64,000 nucleotides of DNA from Hyphomicrobiales bacterium (lineage in GTDB: Bacteria > Pseudomonadota > Alphaproteobacteria > Rhizobiales > Xanthobacteraceae), in assembly GCA_003169835.1 (NCBI GenBank), contig PNAI01000016.1, forward strand, positions 124,001-188,000, read 5' to 3'. The position numbers and the translations under genes were made by a program. How positions within the stretch are numbered: position 1 is the first letter of the stretch; each line of letters opens with the position of its first letter. The notes below the pieces were generated by a model that saw nothing but the letters and a program-made list of their open reading frames with translations, did no database searches and had not been told where the DNA came from. Below, piece by piece: positions 44,745 through 55,077 of the stretch.

Positions 44745-46352
44745 CTACAACGGCGTTTCGGCTTCGCGCTTCGAGAGGATGGTCGCTTCTTCGAGATCGA
44801 GTTCGCGTTCGAGACGGCGCCGCGATTCGTCGGTGATTTTTCCCTCGCGCAGCAACTCATAGAGAAATTCGCGCTCGGCTGAGATCAACTCCATGCGCAG
44901 GTCGTTGTTCAGGCGCACTTGGGCAAGTCCGTCTTCCATGTCCGTCGGAATCTGGCGCAGGCGGTGGTCGTGGCGGGATTGCAGGAATTCGATCGCCTCG
45001 ACGCCAAGGCTGCGATCAACGGCGATCTTTTCGAGATGCGCCCGCGCGGCTTGAAGGGCCTGCGAGCGTGCGGCAAGTTCAGCGCCGTGCTCTTGTTTCT
45101 TTTCTTCCAGTCCCAATTTGGTCAGTCCGAGCCAGCGGATCACGGTCGGCAACATCAGCCCCTGTCCGACCAGCGTGACGATGATGACGCCAAACGTCAC
45201 GAACAGGATCAGGTCGCGGTTTGGAAACGGCGCGCCACTCGCGATCGTCAAGGGAATGGCGAGGGCAGCTGCGAGCGACACCACGCCGCGCACGCCGGTG
45301 AATGAAATCGCAAACGGTCCTTGCCAAGGCGGAGACGGATCGCGCTTGCGCAGCGACGCGCTGAGCCAGCGCGGCAGGTAAGTTGCGGGATAAACCCAGG
45401 TGAAGCGCGCGACGATCACGATGGCGGTGGTGATCGCGGTGGCGATGAGAATATCGCGGATGGAAAACAGCGGTGTCTTCTCTTGCAGCGCGCGCGCCTG
45501 CAATCCGGTGAGCAGGAATACGAAGCCTTCGATCAAATAGATGATCAGATCCCAGAAGAAGATGCCTTGCAGGCGGGTGGACGACGAGATGAGCAGCGGC
45601 CCGTTCCAGCTCACATAAAGTCCGGTCGCAACGGTGGCCAGCACGCCGGAGCCGCCGAGGTGCTCGGGGATCCAATAGGCGAGATAGGGTGTCATGAGCG
45701 AGAGTGTGATCTCGACGCGTGGATTGTGCGCCCACTGCCGTAGCCGCAGGCTAAGCCAGCCGATCGCGATGCCCCAGGCGAGTTCGCCAACGACGATGAG
45801 TGCAAATGTCCCCGTCGCCTGACCGAGCGAAAAGGCGCCGGTGGAAATCGCGACGACGGCGAAGCGATAGAGGATGAGCGCGGTGGCGTCGTTGGCGAGC
45901 CCTTCGCCTTCCAGCACCACGACGATGCGGTGTGGCATGCCGAGGCGGCGCGCGATGGCGAGCGGCGCCACCACATCGGGCGGGGCGACGATGGCGCCGA
46001 GCAGGAATGCCACGCCCCATTGCCAGCCGAGCAGCCAATGCATGGCGGCGGCGACCGCGCAGGTGGTGAAAACGACACAGCCGAAAGCGAGCAGCGCGAT
46101 GGGACGCAAATTAAAGCGGAACTCGCGCCAGCTCATGGAAACGCCGGCGGAATAGATCAGCGGCGGCAGGATCACGAGCAGCACGAATTCCGGTGCGAGT
46201 TCGAAGGGCGGCAGGCCGGGCACGAGCGCAAGCAAGAAGCCGGCGATGACCAGAAGGATCGACGGCGCGATTTTCAGCCGTTGCGCCAGCACAGCCACCG
46301 CGACCATGACCGCTAGCAGCACTAAGAGTGTTTGGATCGTTGCGGTCATCAT
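44745..46352 (-). CDS. Na+/H+ antiporter, CPA1 family
   Basis: 535 residues. About twelve transmembrane helices with GAIVAPPDVVAPLAIARRLGMP and EGEGLANDATALILYRFA, the ion-binding motifs of NhaP/NHE-type exchangers. A soluble C-terminal helical tail of about 130 residues follows. It exchanges protons for sodium or potassium at the inner membrane. The start is either of two adjacent ATGs (46352 or 46349). Confidence 0.9.
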   Translation of the reverse strand: MMTATIQTLLVLLAVMVAVAVLAQRLKIAPSILLVIAGFLLALVPGLPPFELAPEFVLLVILPPLIYSAGVSMSWREFRFNLRPIALLAFGCVVFTTCAVAAAMHWLLGWQWGVAFLLGAIVAPPDVVAPLAIARRLGMPHRIVVVLEGEGLANDATALILYRFAVVAISTGAFSLGQATGTFALIVVGELAWGIAIGWLSLRLRQWAHNPRVEITLSLMTPYLAYWIPEHLGGSGVLATVATGLYVSWNGPLLISSSTRLQGIFFWDLIIYLIEGFVFLLTGLQARALQEKTPLFSIRDILIATAITTAIVIVARFTWVYPATYLPRWLSASLRKRDPSPPWQGPFAISFTGVRGVVSLAAALAIPLTIASGAPFPNRDLILFVTFGVIIVTLVGQGLMLPTVIRWLGLTKLGLEEKKQEHGAELAARSQALQAARAHLEKIAVDRSLGVEAIEFLQSRHDHRLRQIPTDMEDGLAQVRLNNDLRMELISAEREFLYELLREGKITDESRRRLERELDLEEATILSKREAETPL

Positions 46353-46393
46353 GGCTGGTTCGGGGGTCGGCTTGGGCGAATCATAATATTAAA

Positions 46394-47056
46394 TCACATT
46401 GGCGGCGATGTTGATGGTGAGCGCGAGAAGCGAGACGTTGACAGAAATGAAACGATCGAGTGTGCGGTCACGGTCTGGCGGATGACTTTGGAGGTGACCG
46501 CGACGTCGGACACTTGTGCGGTCATGCCGATGACGAACGAAAAATAGACGAAATCCCAATAATCGGGAGCCTCGTCATCGGGAAATTTCAGTCCACTCTT
46601 TTTGCCGCCGCGTTCGCCATAGAATTCGTGCGCGGAATGGAGCGCGAAGATGGTGTGGATGAAGAACCAGGACGACAGAATTGTCAGTATCGCCAATAGC
46701 AATTGAAAGTGTTGCCGATTGGAACCATGGAAACTGCCGAGTTCGAAGATGATTGCGTCGAGGGTGGCAAGAGCCGCGGCTACGGTGAAAGCGAGGATTG
46801 CAAAGCGTCCTTCGTCCAGCGTTGCGGCGCGCTCACCGATGTGATGTGAACTGGAATTGGCCATCATGGTGTAGATCAGTACGAGGTATAGCCACACGCC
46901 CACATTCCAGCCGATGAGGATGCGATTCGCAGGGTGCCATGCTGCCGGGATCAGAACGGCAACTATGATTCCTATCAGTGCCGCGAGAATTAGGCGCGGG
47001 CGGGCGCGCACAATCCGTAAGAGATAGGGCAGGCGGGATTTGGATTTCACGGCCAT
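46394..47056 (-). CDS. DUF1345 membrane protein with frameshifted C-terminus
   Basis: 220 residues, four or more transmembrane helices; the DUF1345 pattern is seen in DEAPDYWDFVYFSFVIGMTAQVSDV and HSIVSF. After HSIVSF (near 46445-46453) the frame changes to a serine-rich end. A different frame gives ISVNVSLLALTINIAANVI and a stop at 46389, which is the normal family ending. A single missing base explains it: a real mutation or an assembly error. The function of the family is unknown. Confidence 0.82.
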   Translation of the reverse strand: MAVKSKSRLPYLLRIVRARPRLILAALIGIIVAVLIPAAWHPANRILIGWNVGVWLYLVLIYTMMANSSSHHIGERAATLDEGRFAILAFTVAAALATLDAIIFELGSFHGSNRQHFQLLLAILTILSSWFFIHTIFALHSAHEFYGERGGKKSGLKFPDDEAPDYWDFVYFSFVIGMTAQVSDVAVTSKVIRQTVTAHSIVSFLSTSRFSRSPSTSPPM

Positions 47057-47079
47057 GTCAGCAATCCGATCCCAAATCC

Positions 47080-48012
47080 TCACGCGCGCCGCGCGGCGAC
47101 AAAGCGCGCTGCCGCGCGTAGCGTTGCTGCGTTTGCACCAAATTGATCAAGCGCTTGCTCCGCTTGGGAAACAAGTGCTGCGAGCCGCGCGTGCGCGCCT
47201 TCGCTGCCGAGAATGTCCACGAAGGTCGCCTTGCCGCGCACCGCGTCCTTGCCGGTGGACTTGCCGACGGTGGAGGCATCGCCCTCGATGTCGAGCAGAT
47301 CGTCGGCAATCTGAAACGCCTGGCCGAGCGCGTGTCCATAGCGTCCGAGCGCGTCGTGAGCGGCTTTTGGCGCCTGCCCAAGAATCGCACCGGCAACGCA
47401 AGCGAACTTGATCAGCGCGCCGGTCTTCATGGCGTCGAGGGTGGCGATCTCGCCTTCGCTCAGCGTTGTTGAGCTAAAGCGGCCTTCGGCTGCGAGATCG
47501 AGCATCTGGCCGCCGGCCATGCCGCCGATACCTGCGGCGCGGGCAAGGCCCGCGACCAATGCGATGCGCACGCCCGGATCGGGATGGGTTTGCTCGCGTG
47601 CGAGCACGTCGAAGGCAAACGTGAGCAAGCTGTCGCCGGTCAGAATCGCGGTCGCCTCATCGTAGGCGCGATGCACGGTTGGACGGCCGCGCCGGATTTC
47701 GTCGTTGTCCATCGCAGGCAGATCATCGTGCACGAGCGAATAGCAATGGACGCATTCGATCGCGGCGCCGGTCATCAGCGCGCGCTCGCGCGGCACGCCG
47801 AACAGCGCGCCAGATTCGATGACGAGCAATGGGCGCAAACGCTTGCCGCCGCCGAGTGTTGCGTAGCGCACGGCATCGATAAGCCTTTTGGGGCGGGTGA
47901 TCTCGCCGGTTGCCGCAGCGGTCGACAATAAACGGTCAAGCAGGTACTCGATATCGCTTGCTGCGGCATCAAGCCGCGCGGAGAACAGCGCATCGGGAGC
48001 CGAGCTGGTCAT
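47080..48012 (-). CDS. ispA: Farnesyl/geranylgeranyl diphosphate synthase (IspA-type)
   Basis: 310 residues from the ATG at 48012; an ATG at 48039 adds nine. First Asp-rich motif in SLVHDDLPAMDND, second in IADDLLDIEGD, and the GGGKRLRP substrate loop. It condenses IPP with allylic diphosphates. The short-chain farnesyl type is most likely from the region before the first Asp motif. It lies in the same window as ispG, which supplies its precursors. Confidence 0.88.
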   Translation of the reverse strand: MTSSAPDALFSARLDAAASDIEYLLDRLLSTAAATGEITRPKRLIDAVRYATLGGGKRLRPLLVIESGALFGVPRERALMTGAAIECVHCYSLVHDDLPAMDNDEIRRGRPTVHRAYDEATAILTGDSLLTFAFDVLAREQTHPDPGVRIALVAGLARAAGIGGMAGGQMLDLAAEGRFSSTTLSEGEIATLDAMKTGALIKFACVAGAILGQAPKAAHDALGRYGHALGQAFQIADDLLDIEGDASTVGKSTGKDAVRGKATFVDILGSEGAHARLAALVSQAEQALDQFGANAATLRAAARFVAARRA

Positions 48013-48226
48013 GTCAAATGTTTTTGCCGGGGTGCGCATGCCACGCGTACTTGCAACGCCGGATCAATGGAAGATCTTGTCGTCACGTGAATGCCCTAAG
48101 TTATCGTATGTCCTAAGTTAGGCTGTCCGCGCTTCTGAGTTCATTTAGCAGCATGGGCGCCAGTCGCCAACGATGCTATCCCCATAGGGCCGCGATGGGG
48201 TTGCCGTAAAGGTATAACGTGATGCG

Positions 48227-48934
48227 ATGAGCATATTCCAAAGTCTGCGATCGAGGACTGGCCGCGTGTTGCGCTGGGCATTGCTCATGGCGATCGGCGT
48301 ATTGCTGCTGCCCTATCTGCTGACGCCGCTCTATCGTTTCGTACCGCCGGTCTCGACGCCGATGGTGTGGCGCTGGCTCACGGGAGAGCGCGTGACACGA
48401 ACCTTCGTGCCGATCGGCGCGATGGCGCCCATTCTGCCGCGCACCGTGATTGTCGCGGAGGATGCGCGCTTTTGCACGCATTCCGGCGTCGACTGGCAGG
48501 AAATCCGCGATGCCATTGAGGACGCCGACGATCTCGATGCTGTGCGCGGAGGTTCGACCATCACACAGCAGACGGCCAAGAACCTGTTCCTGTGGCCGGG
48601 GCGCAGCTTCGTGCGAAAGGCGCTGGAATTTCCGCTATCCATGTGGATCGACTTGGTGTTGCCCAAACGACGCGTGCTGGAGATCTACCTCAACATCGCC
48701 GAGTGGGGGCCGAATGGTGAATTCGGCGTCGAGGCCGGCGCGCGGCGGGCGTTCGGTAAATCGGCGCGGGACCTTTCGGCCTCGGAGGCGTCGCTGCTGT
48801 CCGCCGTGCTGCCAAATCCGGTCCGGCGCAACGCCCGCCAGCCGCGGCCGGGCGTGCGGCGGATCGCCGGCATCCATGAGACGCGTGCCGCGGCGGCTGC
48901 GGCCTCGCTCGATGCGTGCGTGCGGGCGCGCTGA
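48227..48934 (+). CDS. mtgA: Monofunctional biosynthetic peptidoglycan transglycosylase
   Basis: 235 residues, one N-terminal transmembrane helix (about 20-40), then the GT51 domain. Visible motifs: [14 protein letters not shown] with catalytic Glu, [31 protein letters not shown] and [11 protein letters not shown]. It polymerises lipid II glycan chains in the periplasm. Confidence 0.95.
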   Translation: MSIFQSLRSRTGRVLRWALLMAIGVLLLPYLLTPLYRFVPPVSTPMVWRWLTGERVTRTFVPIGAMAPILPRTVIVAEDARFCTHSGVDWQEIRDAIEDADDLDAVRGGSTITQQTAKNLFLWPGRSFVRKALEFPLSMWIDLVLPKRRVLEIYLNIAEWGPNGEFGVEAGARRAFGKSARDLSASEASLLSAVLPNPVRRNARQPRPGVRRIAGIHETRAAAAAASLDACVRAR

Positions 48935-49039
48935 CCCACTAGCGTAGACGGTAGAGTTCCTCTATAAGCCCGGCTTTCGATCAAGCGGAAGTTTCGCGCG
49001 CTCTTAAAATGCCGCGCGCCAGTCAAGGAGAATGCCGTC

Positions 49040-49225
49040 ATGGCCGTGCCGAAGAGAAAAGTTTCCCCCTCCAGACGCGGGATGCGCCGCTCGGCCGATG
49101 CGCTTAAAGCGCCGACCTACGTGGAGGACAAGGATTCCGGCGAATTGCGCCGTCCCCACCACATCGATCTCAAAAGCGGCATGTACAAGGGCCGTCAGGT
49201 GCTCAAGCCGAAGGTCGAAATCTGA
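49040..49225 (+). CDS. rpmF: 50S ribosomal protein L32
   Basis: 61 residues, starting [17 protein letters not shown] and ending [11 protein letters not shown], as in alphaproteobacterial L32. It has no zinc-binding cysteines. A GGAG ribosome binding site precedes the start. Confidence 0.96.
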   Translation: MAVPKRKVSPSRRGMRRSADALKAPTYVEDKDSGELRRPHHIDLKSGMYKGRQVLKPKVEI

Positions 49226-49289
49226 CCGGCACCGCGCCGTTGCCGACGCGACGGCGGCTTAAGGCGGATACCGGCGCGAGGAGGCTTCG

Positions 49290-49706
49290 ATGTTCCTGAT
49301 CGGGGTTCCCCTGCTGATCGTTCCGTTCGCGATCTACAATTTCATCGCTTTTCTGATGCCAAGTGTTTCGTGGGTGGAACCACTGCCGTCGCTTCACATG
49401 GTTTCCGGCGGCGATTGGGCGATGGCGCCAGGCGATATTCTGGTGGTGTTTTCAATCCTCATTCTCTTCTTCGAATTGGTCAAAGCCACGCGCGTCGGCA
49501 TGCGTACGATCATCGTTCACATGCTGTCGGCGGTGCTGTTTGCTTTGTGCTTGGTCGAATTTCTACTGGTCAAGGAAGCGGCGACCGCAACGTTCTTCAT
49601 TCTGCTTGCGATCACATTTGTCGATATGCTGGCGGGCTTCACAATTTCGATCCGCACCGCGCAGCGCAATATCGAATTCGATAACGCCAATAAGATCACG
49701 TCTTAG
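49290..49706 (+). CDS. Small four-helix membrane protein, conserved hypothetical
   Basis: 138 residues with four hydrophobic segments (about 4-24, 45-64, 75-93, 98-117) and a short charged C-terminus. A GAGG element precedes the ATG. The family is not named here. It is convergent with the next gene. Confidence 0.75.
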   Translation: MFLIGVPLLIVPFAIYNFIAFLMPSVSWVEPLPSLHMVSGGDWAMAPGDILVVFSILILFFELVKATRVGMRTIIVHMLSAVLFALCLVEFLLVKEAATATFFILLAITFVDMLAGFTISIRTAQRNIEFDNANKITS

Positions 49707-49747
49707 ACGTGGATGCAGGGCGTGGACGCGGGCGGCCGCGTGCGGCT

Positions 49748-50086
49748 TCACATGGCTCGCGATAGTTTGTGGCTGGTCTTGGCGGGGTCGGGCTCGTCCG
49801 CGGCGGCGTAGATGCTGGCGGCGACATTCGGCTCGACGCGGCGGCGCTCGCGGGTCTGCGGAATCGACTGTTTGGTTGCGATGAGGTGGGCGAGAAAATT
49901 TGCCGGCTGGCGCACGACGGTTTGGGTGCGTTCGCTGTAGCGCACGGGCGAGAGCGGAATGAGCGCTCGGCTGCTGCTAACGGATGCATCGGCCTTCGCG
50001 GCTTCGCTGGCCGCGGTTTCGCGCGCAGCGGCCCGCATCCGGCTCGATGCCGAATTGAGATTGAGTTGGTCGCCGGTAACCCGCAT
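49748..50086 (-). CDS. Hypothetical protein, Ser/Ala/Arg-rich
   Basis: 112 residues from the ATG at 50086. An alternative start far upstream (50305) gives a doubtful hydrophobic N-terminus. The C-terminal pattern QTRERRRVEPNVAASIYAAAD looks like small uncharacterised proteins of Bradyrhizobiaceae. Probably cytoplasmic and disordered; no function can be given. Confidence 0.5.
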   Translation of the reverse strand: MRVTGDQLNLNSASSRMRAAARETAASEAAKADASVSSSRALIPLSPVRYSERTQTVVRQPANFLAHLIATKQSIPQTRERRRVEPNVAASIYAAADEPDPAKTSHKLSRAM

Positions 50087-50452
50087 CGCCTGGCCTCTTG
50101 TCTCGATCTGGGACACGAAATGCCTGATGCAGAAAGCTTCGCAAACAACGTGCCGAACGACGGAACGGAGCCCGATCTGGTTAAAGCTGTTCAGGGCGGG
50201 TGCAGCGAAAAGGCTTAAGCCGCAGAAAGCCCTTGTTCCGAAAATGAATTGCATGAAACTTGGTTGCACGTAATACCAGTGATTACTTAGTTCAAGCGAG
50301 GCCATTCCCGAAAAGGGTCAGTTGGGACGGATAGATTAATTTTGAAGATGCGCGGCGATGGCCGTTAGCCATGATTTTGGCGCTTGGGAATCGCGAATTT
50401 GGCGCGGGGGAAATTCGAAGCGTGAATCCGTCAATTGCGCAGACTTAATGAG
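50087..50452. other. Intergenic region before phaR in the reverse unit
   Basis: About 366 bases with no supported gene. It contains the 3' flank of phaR and the probable upstream region of the small reverse gene. No clear hairpin or operator was seen. Confidence 0.5.
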
Positions 50453-51034
50453 CTAAGCCTTGTCCTTGTCGCCCATGCGGTCGAGCCGCTTTTGAATTTC
50501 TTCCATTTGCTTTTTGAGGTCGTCGATCTCGCCGCCGCCGCCAGGTTTTTGCGGTTTACTGGGGTCGTCGTTCTTATGCGCGGTTGCGAACGGCGTGAAC
50601 ATGGCGAAGGTGCGCTCGAACATTTCCATGTTGCGGCGAATTTGATCTTCCATGACGCCGAAGTTTCCCATGCCGAAAGCTTGCGCCATCCCCGAGCGGA
50701 ATTTTTCCTGCTCGCGGGTGAGTGAATCGAGCGAGGCTTCCAGGTAGCGCGGCACCAGCATCTGCATGCTGTCGCCATAGAAGTGGATGAGCTGACGCAG
50801 GAAATTAATCGGCAGCAGGTTCTGTCCTTGCTTGCTTTCCTGCTCGAAGATGATCTGGGCCAGCACCGAGCGGGTGATGTCGTCGTTGGTCTTGGCGTCG
50901 TAGACGACGAAATTTTCGCCCTCCTTGACCATGGCGGCGAGGTCCTCGAGCGTGACATAGGTGCTCGTGCCGGTGTTATAGAGCCGCCGGTTGGCGTATT
51001 TCTTGATCGTGATGGGCTCGTCGGATTTGGTCAT
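50453..51034 (-). CDS. phaR: Polyhydroxyalkanoate synthesis repressor PhaR
   Basis: 193 residues. The N-terminal PHB/PHA accumulation regulator DNA-binding domain (ITIKKYANRRLYNTGTSTYV, then LEDLAAMVKEGENFVVYDAKT in pieces) precedes a granule-binding region and a coiled tail (KKQMEEIQKRLDRMGDK). PhaR represses phasin and its own gene and is released on binding PHB. It is divergent from phaA. Confidence 0.94.
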   Translation of the reverse strand: MTKSDEPITIKKYANRRLYNTGTSTYVTLEDLAAMVKEGENFVVYDAKTNDDITRSVLAQIIFEQESKQGQNLLPINFLRQLIHFYGDSMQMLVPRYLEASLDSLTREQEKFRSGMAQAFGMGNFGVMEDQIRRNMEMFERTFAMFTPFATAHKNDDPSKPQKPGGGGEIDDLKKQMEEIQKRLDRMGDKDKA

Positions 51035-51283
51035 GTTCGTTCGTCGACTCGCGCTGCATTCGGTGCCGCACTGCCGGGCAACTAGCGGTTTCCCGCCCCA
51101 GGCGTTTTTTTGTGCAACACCCCCAATGATCTTATCGCATGCCGGTTCGATGAGTGAAAGCGTCTATGCCGGGGAGGTCAGGACGATGCTCAAGTTTGTG
51201 GGAGTCCGTCAAACGACCCTTATATGGACATCGTAGGGTTTGACGGGCTATCGAGGGGACAAAGGAACAACAGGAGACTTCCC

Positions 51284-52459
<1,176 letters not shown>

Positions 52460-52530
52460 TGCGCGGCTCTCGCGTCTAACCTCTCTCCGAAAACGGTGAG
52501 AGGAAGAAAAAATTGGGGAGGAGTTGAGTC

Positions 52531-53256
52531 ATGTCACGCGTGGCGGTGGTTACGGGCGGTACACGTGGAATCGGTGCCGCGATTGCCAAGGCGCTCAAGG
52601 CATCGGGTTGCAAAGTTGCCGCCAATTACGCCGGCAACGACGAGGCGGCGCAAAAATTCAAAGCCGCAACCGGCATTCCGGCCTTTAAATGGGACGTTTC
52701 CTCCTATGACGCATGCGCGGCCGGTTTGGCGCAAGTCGCGGCCGAACTTGGTCCGGTCGAGGTGTTGGTCAACAATGCGGGGATCACCCGTGACGCCATG
52801 TTCCACCGTATGAAGCCGGAGCAATGGACCGCGGTGGTCAACACCAACCTCAATTCGCTGTTCAACATGTGCCGGCCGGTCATCGAGGGCATGCGCGAGC
52901 GCAAGTTCGGCCGCATCATTAATATTTCGTCGATCAACGGCCAAAAAGGACAAATGGGCCAATCGAATTATTCCGCCGCCAAAGCGGGCGAGATCGGTTT
53001 CACCAAGGCGCTGGCGCAGGAGAACGCGCGGTCAGGCATCACGGTCAATGCCATTTGCCCGGGATATATCAATACCGAGATGGTGCAGGCGGTGCCCAAG
53101 GACGTGCTGGAAAAGACAATTCTGCCGCAGATTCCAGTCGGCCGGCTGGGCGAGCCGGAAGAGATCGCGCGTTGCGTGGTATTTCTTGCCTCCGACGATG
53201 CGGGGTTCATTACCGGCTCGACATTGTCGGCCAATGGCGGGCAATACTTCGTTTGA
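52531..53256 (+). CDS. phaB: Acetoacetyl-CoA reductase
   Basis: 241 residues, an SDR with TGGTRGIGAAIA, NNAGITRDAMFHRM, catalytic YSAAKAG and PVGRLGEPEEIAR. It reduces acetoacetyl-CoA to (R)-3-hydroxybutyryl-CoA with NADPH. GGGGAGG precedes the ATG. The polymerase gene phaC is not in this window. Confidence 0.94.
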   Translation: MSRVAVVTGGTRGIGAAIAKALKASGCKVAANYAGNDEAAQKFKAATGIPAFKWDVSSYDACAAGLAQVAAELGPVEVLVNNAGITRDAMFHRMKPEQWTAVVNTNLNSLFNMCRPVIEGMRERKFGRIINISSINGQKGQMGQSNYSAAKAGEIGFTKALAQENARSGITVNAICPGYINTEMVQAVPKDVLEKTILPQIPVGRLGEPEEIARCVVFLASDDAGFITGSTLSANGGQYFV

Positions 53257-53466
53257 GAGCGAATTTACGTCTGGCCGTCGCTCGTGCCGGTCAATGATTC
53301 TGTTTTGGTGGGCACAGGCCTATGTTTCCCGTTTAAGAAATTTAAAGAGGCGTAGTGATATTTCATGCCGCAACGGACGGTTCGTTCCGCTAAGCGCTTT
53401 AATCGTTTTCCAACGGGCGAATGTCCTGAAGTTCTCACGTACGCGCATCTACGAGTTTAGAAAACG

Positions 53467-54561
53467 ATGACGCTACACAGCTCCCTGATCGCCGAGCTTG
53501 AAGATGCTGTGCACGGTAGCGCGCCCGACAAGCGCGTCTCTACGTTGCAGCGTGTCACCGAGCTGTTTCTTAATGGCGCGAAGCATTTTAACGACGAACA
53601 GATCAACGTGTTCGACGATGTCCTGCTGCACCTCATCAAGCGGGTCGAGACCAAGGCGCTCGCCGAACTCAGCACGCGTCTTGCGCCTGCCCCCAACGCG
53701 CCGGTTGGAGTGGTGCGGCATCTCGCGCGGCATGACGATATTCTGGTCGCCGGACCGGTGTTGTCGCAATCGGAACGTCTTAACAACGCGGATTTGCTCG
53801 AGATCGCCAAGACCAAAGGACAAGCTCATCTGTTGGCCATATCGGATCGTTCGCTGGTCGATGAGACGGTCACAGACATATTGCTGGAACGCGGGAGCAA
53901 GGAAGTATTTCATAAACTGGCGAGAAATCACGGCGCATTCTTCTCCAAGAGCGGATTTACGACGCTGGTGAATTACGCCAAGACCGATGACGCCTTGGCC
54001 GAGAAAATCGGACAGCGCGTCGATGTTCCGCCGCAATTGCTACATGATCTGGTGGTCAAGGCGACCGAGACTGTGCGCAACCGTCTGCTGGCGACGGCGC
54101 CTGCCGAAGTGCATGCAGAGATCAAACGTGCATTGGCCTCGATCTCCAACGAGGTCATACATGAGGTGGAGGTCGAGACACGCGACTTTAAGCGTGCGCG
54201 CGATATCGTGCTTGCCATGCAGCGAAAAAACCAACTCAGCGAAGCGACGCTCGGCGAGTTTGCAAGGAATCGCAAGTACGAAGAGATGGTCGCCGCGCTC
54301 ACGCTGCTATGCACGGCGCGATTCGAGCTGGTCGAACGCTTGATGCGAACGATTCACTACGGCGGATTGCTGGTCGCCTGCAAAGCGGCGGACGTAAAAT
54401 GGCCGACGATGCATGCCGTATTGACCCACAGGCTTCCGCACCACCCGATCGCCGGCGCCGAGCTCGAACAAGCCAAGGTCGATTTTGCCAAGCTGACCAG
54501 GCCGACCGCCCAACGATTGCTCGGGTTTTGGCAAGCCCGGCCGGGTACCGCGCCATTCTGA
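53467..54561 (+). CDS. DUF2336 domain-containing protein
   Basis: 364 residues, largely alpha-helical, with HEAT-like pieces (NADLLEIAKTKGQAHLLAISDR, split by turns) typical of DUF2336 in alphaproteobacteria. No signal peptide. The function is unknown. It is preceded by 210 bases without a gene after phaB. Confidence 0.83.
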   Translation: MTLHSSLIAELEDAVHGSAPDKRVSTLQRVTELFLNGAKHFNDEQINVFDDVLLHLIKRVETKALAELSTRLAPAPNAPVGVVRHLARHDDILVAGPVLSQSERLNNADLLEIAKTKGQAHLLAISDRSLVDETVTDILLERGSKEVFHKLARNHGAFFSKSGFTTLVNYAKTDDALAEKIGQRVDVPPQLLHDLVVKATETVRNRLLATAPAEVHAEIKRALASISNEVIHEVEVETRDFKRARDIVLAMQRKNQLSEATLGEFARNRKYEEMVAALTLLCTARFELVERLMRTIHYGGLLVACKAADVKWPTMHAVLTHRLPHHPIAGAELEQAKVDFAKLTRPTAQRLLGFWQARPGTAPF

Positions 54562-54745
54562 AATATCGATTCTGGTGGTTGCTGTTGCAAAGGTGCCGCC
54601 GCCTGCGCCGAAGTCGATCATTGGGCGCAATCATCCGGTGCAATGACACCGGCGCGAGCGCGAATTTGGCTTGATTTACAAGATATTAAGCAACAATCCC
54701 GATACTGGTCCGTAGAATTTCCGGTGTCTCCAAAAGGAGTGTGAC

Positions 54746-55012
54746 ATGCGTAGCGTGCTGGCCATCCTCGTTCTTACAACCTTCTGTGGCGCAGCCATGG
54801 CTGAGCCGCAATGCACCACCGAGTCGAAGGACAAATGGATAGGTGAGAGTGAGATGAAGTTGAAGGTTGCCAGCCTCGGGTATCAGGCGAAGGTGTTCAA
54901 AGTGACAAAGGGCAACTGCTACGAAATCTACGGTCTGGACAAAGCCGGGAAGCGGATCGAGGTCTATTTCCATCCCGTGACCGGCAAGGTCGTCGAAGAA
55001 CACAAAAGCTGA
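54746..55012 (+). CDS. Small periplasmic PepSY-domain protein
   Basis: 88 residues. Signal peptide with cleavage after AMA-EPQC, then a PepSY-like fold ending YFHPVTGKVVEEHKS. Two cysteines (in PQCTTE and GNCYEI) may form a disulfide. The role is unknown; such proteins often inhibit or modulate enzymes in the periplasm. Confidence 0.8.
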   Translation: MRSVLAILVLTTFCGAAMAEPQCTTESKDKWIGESEMKLKVASLGYQAKVFKVTKGNCYEIYGLDKAGKRIEVYFHPVTGKVVEEHKS

Positions 55013-55077
55013 CTTAAATCCAACTTCACGCCCACAGCGCACACTCAATTCATCGTGCGTGATGACGAGTTCAAGAA

